A stretch of DNA of 64,000 nucleotides from Leisingera caerulea DSM 24564 (GTDB lineage: Bacteria > Pseudomonadota > Alphaproteobacteria > Rhodobacterales > Rhodobacteraceae). Location of the stretch: positions 1,683,217-1,747,216 of the forward strand of contig NZ_KI421513.1 in assembly GCF_000473325.1 (NCBI RefSeq), given 5' to 3'. This document shows positions 63,152-64,000 of the stretch, piece after piece. Made by a program: the position numbers and the translations under genes. The notes under the pieces were generated by a model. That model worked only from the letters and a program-made list of their open reading frames with translations. It made no database searches and was not told the origin of the DNA. Position 1 is the stretch's first letter. Each line of letters opens with the position of its first letter.

Positions 63152-64000
63152 TCAGAACAGGAAATTCGATCCGTCGTCGAGCTGTTCAACGGTCGTGTTT
63201 TGCACGGTTACTGTGACATTTCCGAAGTAGACGAACACGTCCTCGCCTTGCTGGTCAAAATCCACTCCACTCATGCCGGACGCTCCGCTTTTCACATGAA
63301 TTTTGTCAATTCCGATTTCGAAGTCGGTAATAACGTCTGTGTGATCGTTCCGTCTGAACATGAAGACATCGGCGCCAGCCCCTCCGGTAAGCAGGTCATC
63401 GCTTTGCCCGCCAATCAGGGTGTCTTGCCCGCCGCCGCCCTGCAGGGTGTCGTTGCCGGACCCTCCAAACAGCTTGTCGCTTCCCTTGTTTCCGAACAGA
63501 GTGTCGTTTTCAGAACCGCCTGCAATCTTGTCGCGCCCGCCGCCGCCAATGAGTTCATCACTGCCGTCTTCGCCCCGCAACAGGTCCCGTCCGCGGCCGC
63601 CCAGCAGCCGGTCATCCCCTTCACTGCCTGTCAGTGTATCGTTGCCAGCTCCACCCCATGCGGTGTCGTTGCCAGTGCCGAGGCGGACAACATCATCTCC
63701 TGCCAGTGACCGGATTTCCAGACCGGTTCCTAGGTTCAAGGAAATGTCGTCATCTCCAGAGAAAAGGCTCTTCATGAGTTGCTTTCCACTCATGGCCTCA
63801 TACTCCGCATAGGGAAGTGCGAAGCCCGAAATGGAGGCAAGCGACGTGTCACCGTCGGAGTAAGACAGCGAATAGATCTCCCAGTCGCTTTCGAGTATGC
63901 TGGTGAAGTTACCCGTCAGCGTCAGAACAGAGCCATCCAGGGCAGTCATCTCGATCGAGAAGCTGTCGTATACAGTACTCGCGGGCTCATCGAATTTCTC
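63152..64000 (-). CDS. RTX calcium-binding protein, N-terminus beyond the window
   Basis: The frame is open from 64000 down to 63152 on the minus strand, so the ATG at 63949 is internal and the true N-terminus lies outside. About twelve GGxGxDxLx nonapeptides (GGAGNDTLTGSEGDDRLLGG and similar, 63380-63720) form a calcium-binding beta roll; a DVITDFEIGIDKIHV segment and a C-terminal tail follow, typical of type I secreted RTX proteins. The enzymatic or adhesive part cannot be seen. Confidence 0.88.
   Translation of the reverse strand, partial: EKFDEPASTVYDSFSIEMTALDGSVLTLTGNFTSILESDWEIYSLSYSDGDTSLASISGFALPYAEYEAMSGKQLMKSLFSGDDDISLNLGTGLEIRSLAGDDVVRLGTGNDTAWGGAGNDTLTGSEGDDRLLGGRGRDLLRGEDGSDELIGGGGRDKIAGGSENDTLFGNKGSDKLFGGSGNDTLQGGGGQDTLIGGQSDDLLTGGAGADVFMFRRNDHTDVITDFEIGIDKIHVKSGASGMSGVDFDQQGEDVFVYFGNVTVTVQNTTVEQLDDGSNFLF

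Noticed and set aside
63380..63720. Repeat-rich stretch that could suggest a CRISPR array
   Set aside because: The repeats are coding RTX nonapeptides with no spacers; no CRISPR array is present in the window.

Overview
The window reads as chromosome of a marine alphaproteobacterium of the Roseobacter group (Rhodobacterales, Leisingera/Phaeobacter-like). The grounds are GC-rich codon use, the classical rplL-rpoBC, rpsL-rpsG-fusA-tuf and tRNA-Trp/secE/nusG blocks, and typical Rhodobacterales families such as the PF11316-type transferase and the fused betaine-class permease. The genus assignment is inference; nothing was searched.

Layout. 1-21 kb is housekeeping: the end of rplJ, rplL, rpoB, rpoC, a DMT exporter, a rhamnosyltransferase-like gene, rpsL-rpsG-fusA-tuf, a DUF374 acyltransferase, tRNA-Trp, a large TPR O-GlcNAc-transferase-like gene inserted in reverse orientation before secE, and nusG. 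21.6-26.7 kb is a minus-strand betaine/TMAO-class ABC transporter operon (binding protein, ATPase, fused permease) ending in a GlxA-type AraC regulator. 26.9-31.6 kb encodes a TorR/TorS/TorT-type sensing system, with tor-box-like decamers between torR and the transporter.

31.8-36.7 kb is the most interesting part: a plus-strand run of YcaO, TfuA, a HExxH metalloprotease-like protein, and a protein ending in seven tandem SGAKV pentapeptides. YcaO-TfuA pairs install thioamides in peptide backbones. With a nearby protease and a repeat-tailed small protein, this looks like an undescribed ribosomal-peptide (RiPP) modification locus, sited directly downstream of a TMAO-type binding protein gene.

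36.7-39.6 kb holds a cyclase-TPR protein, a GNAT acetyltransferase and tRNA-Arg. 39.6-56.2 kb looks acquired. It has an ISL3-family insertion sequence, an azoreductase, a minus-strand catabolic operon (LysR, DUF1989, amidohydrolase, NodB-like deacetylase, amidase) divergent from a BMP-family nucleoside-type ABC importer, a structured gene-poor kilobase, a second cyclase-TPR protein, and an IS66 remnant. The importer and the hydrolases probably take up and dismantle a nitrogen-rich heterocyclic compound.

56.2-64 kb has a ligase-associated exonuclease and ATP-dependent DNA ligase, a solute-binding protein beside a chemoreceptor, an IS3-family transposase relic, a DUF995-like secreted protein, and an RTX calcium-binding protein that runs off the right edge.
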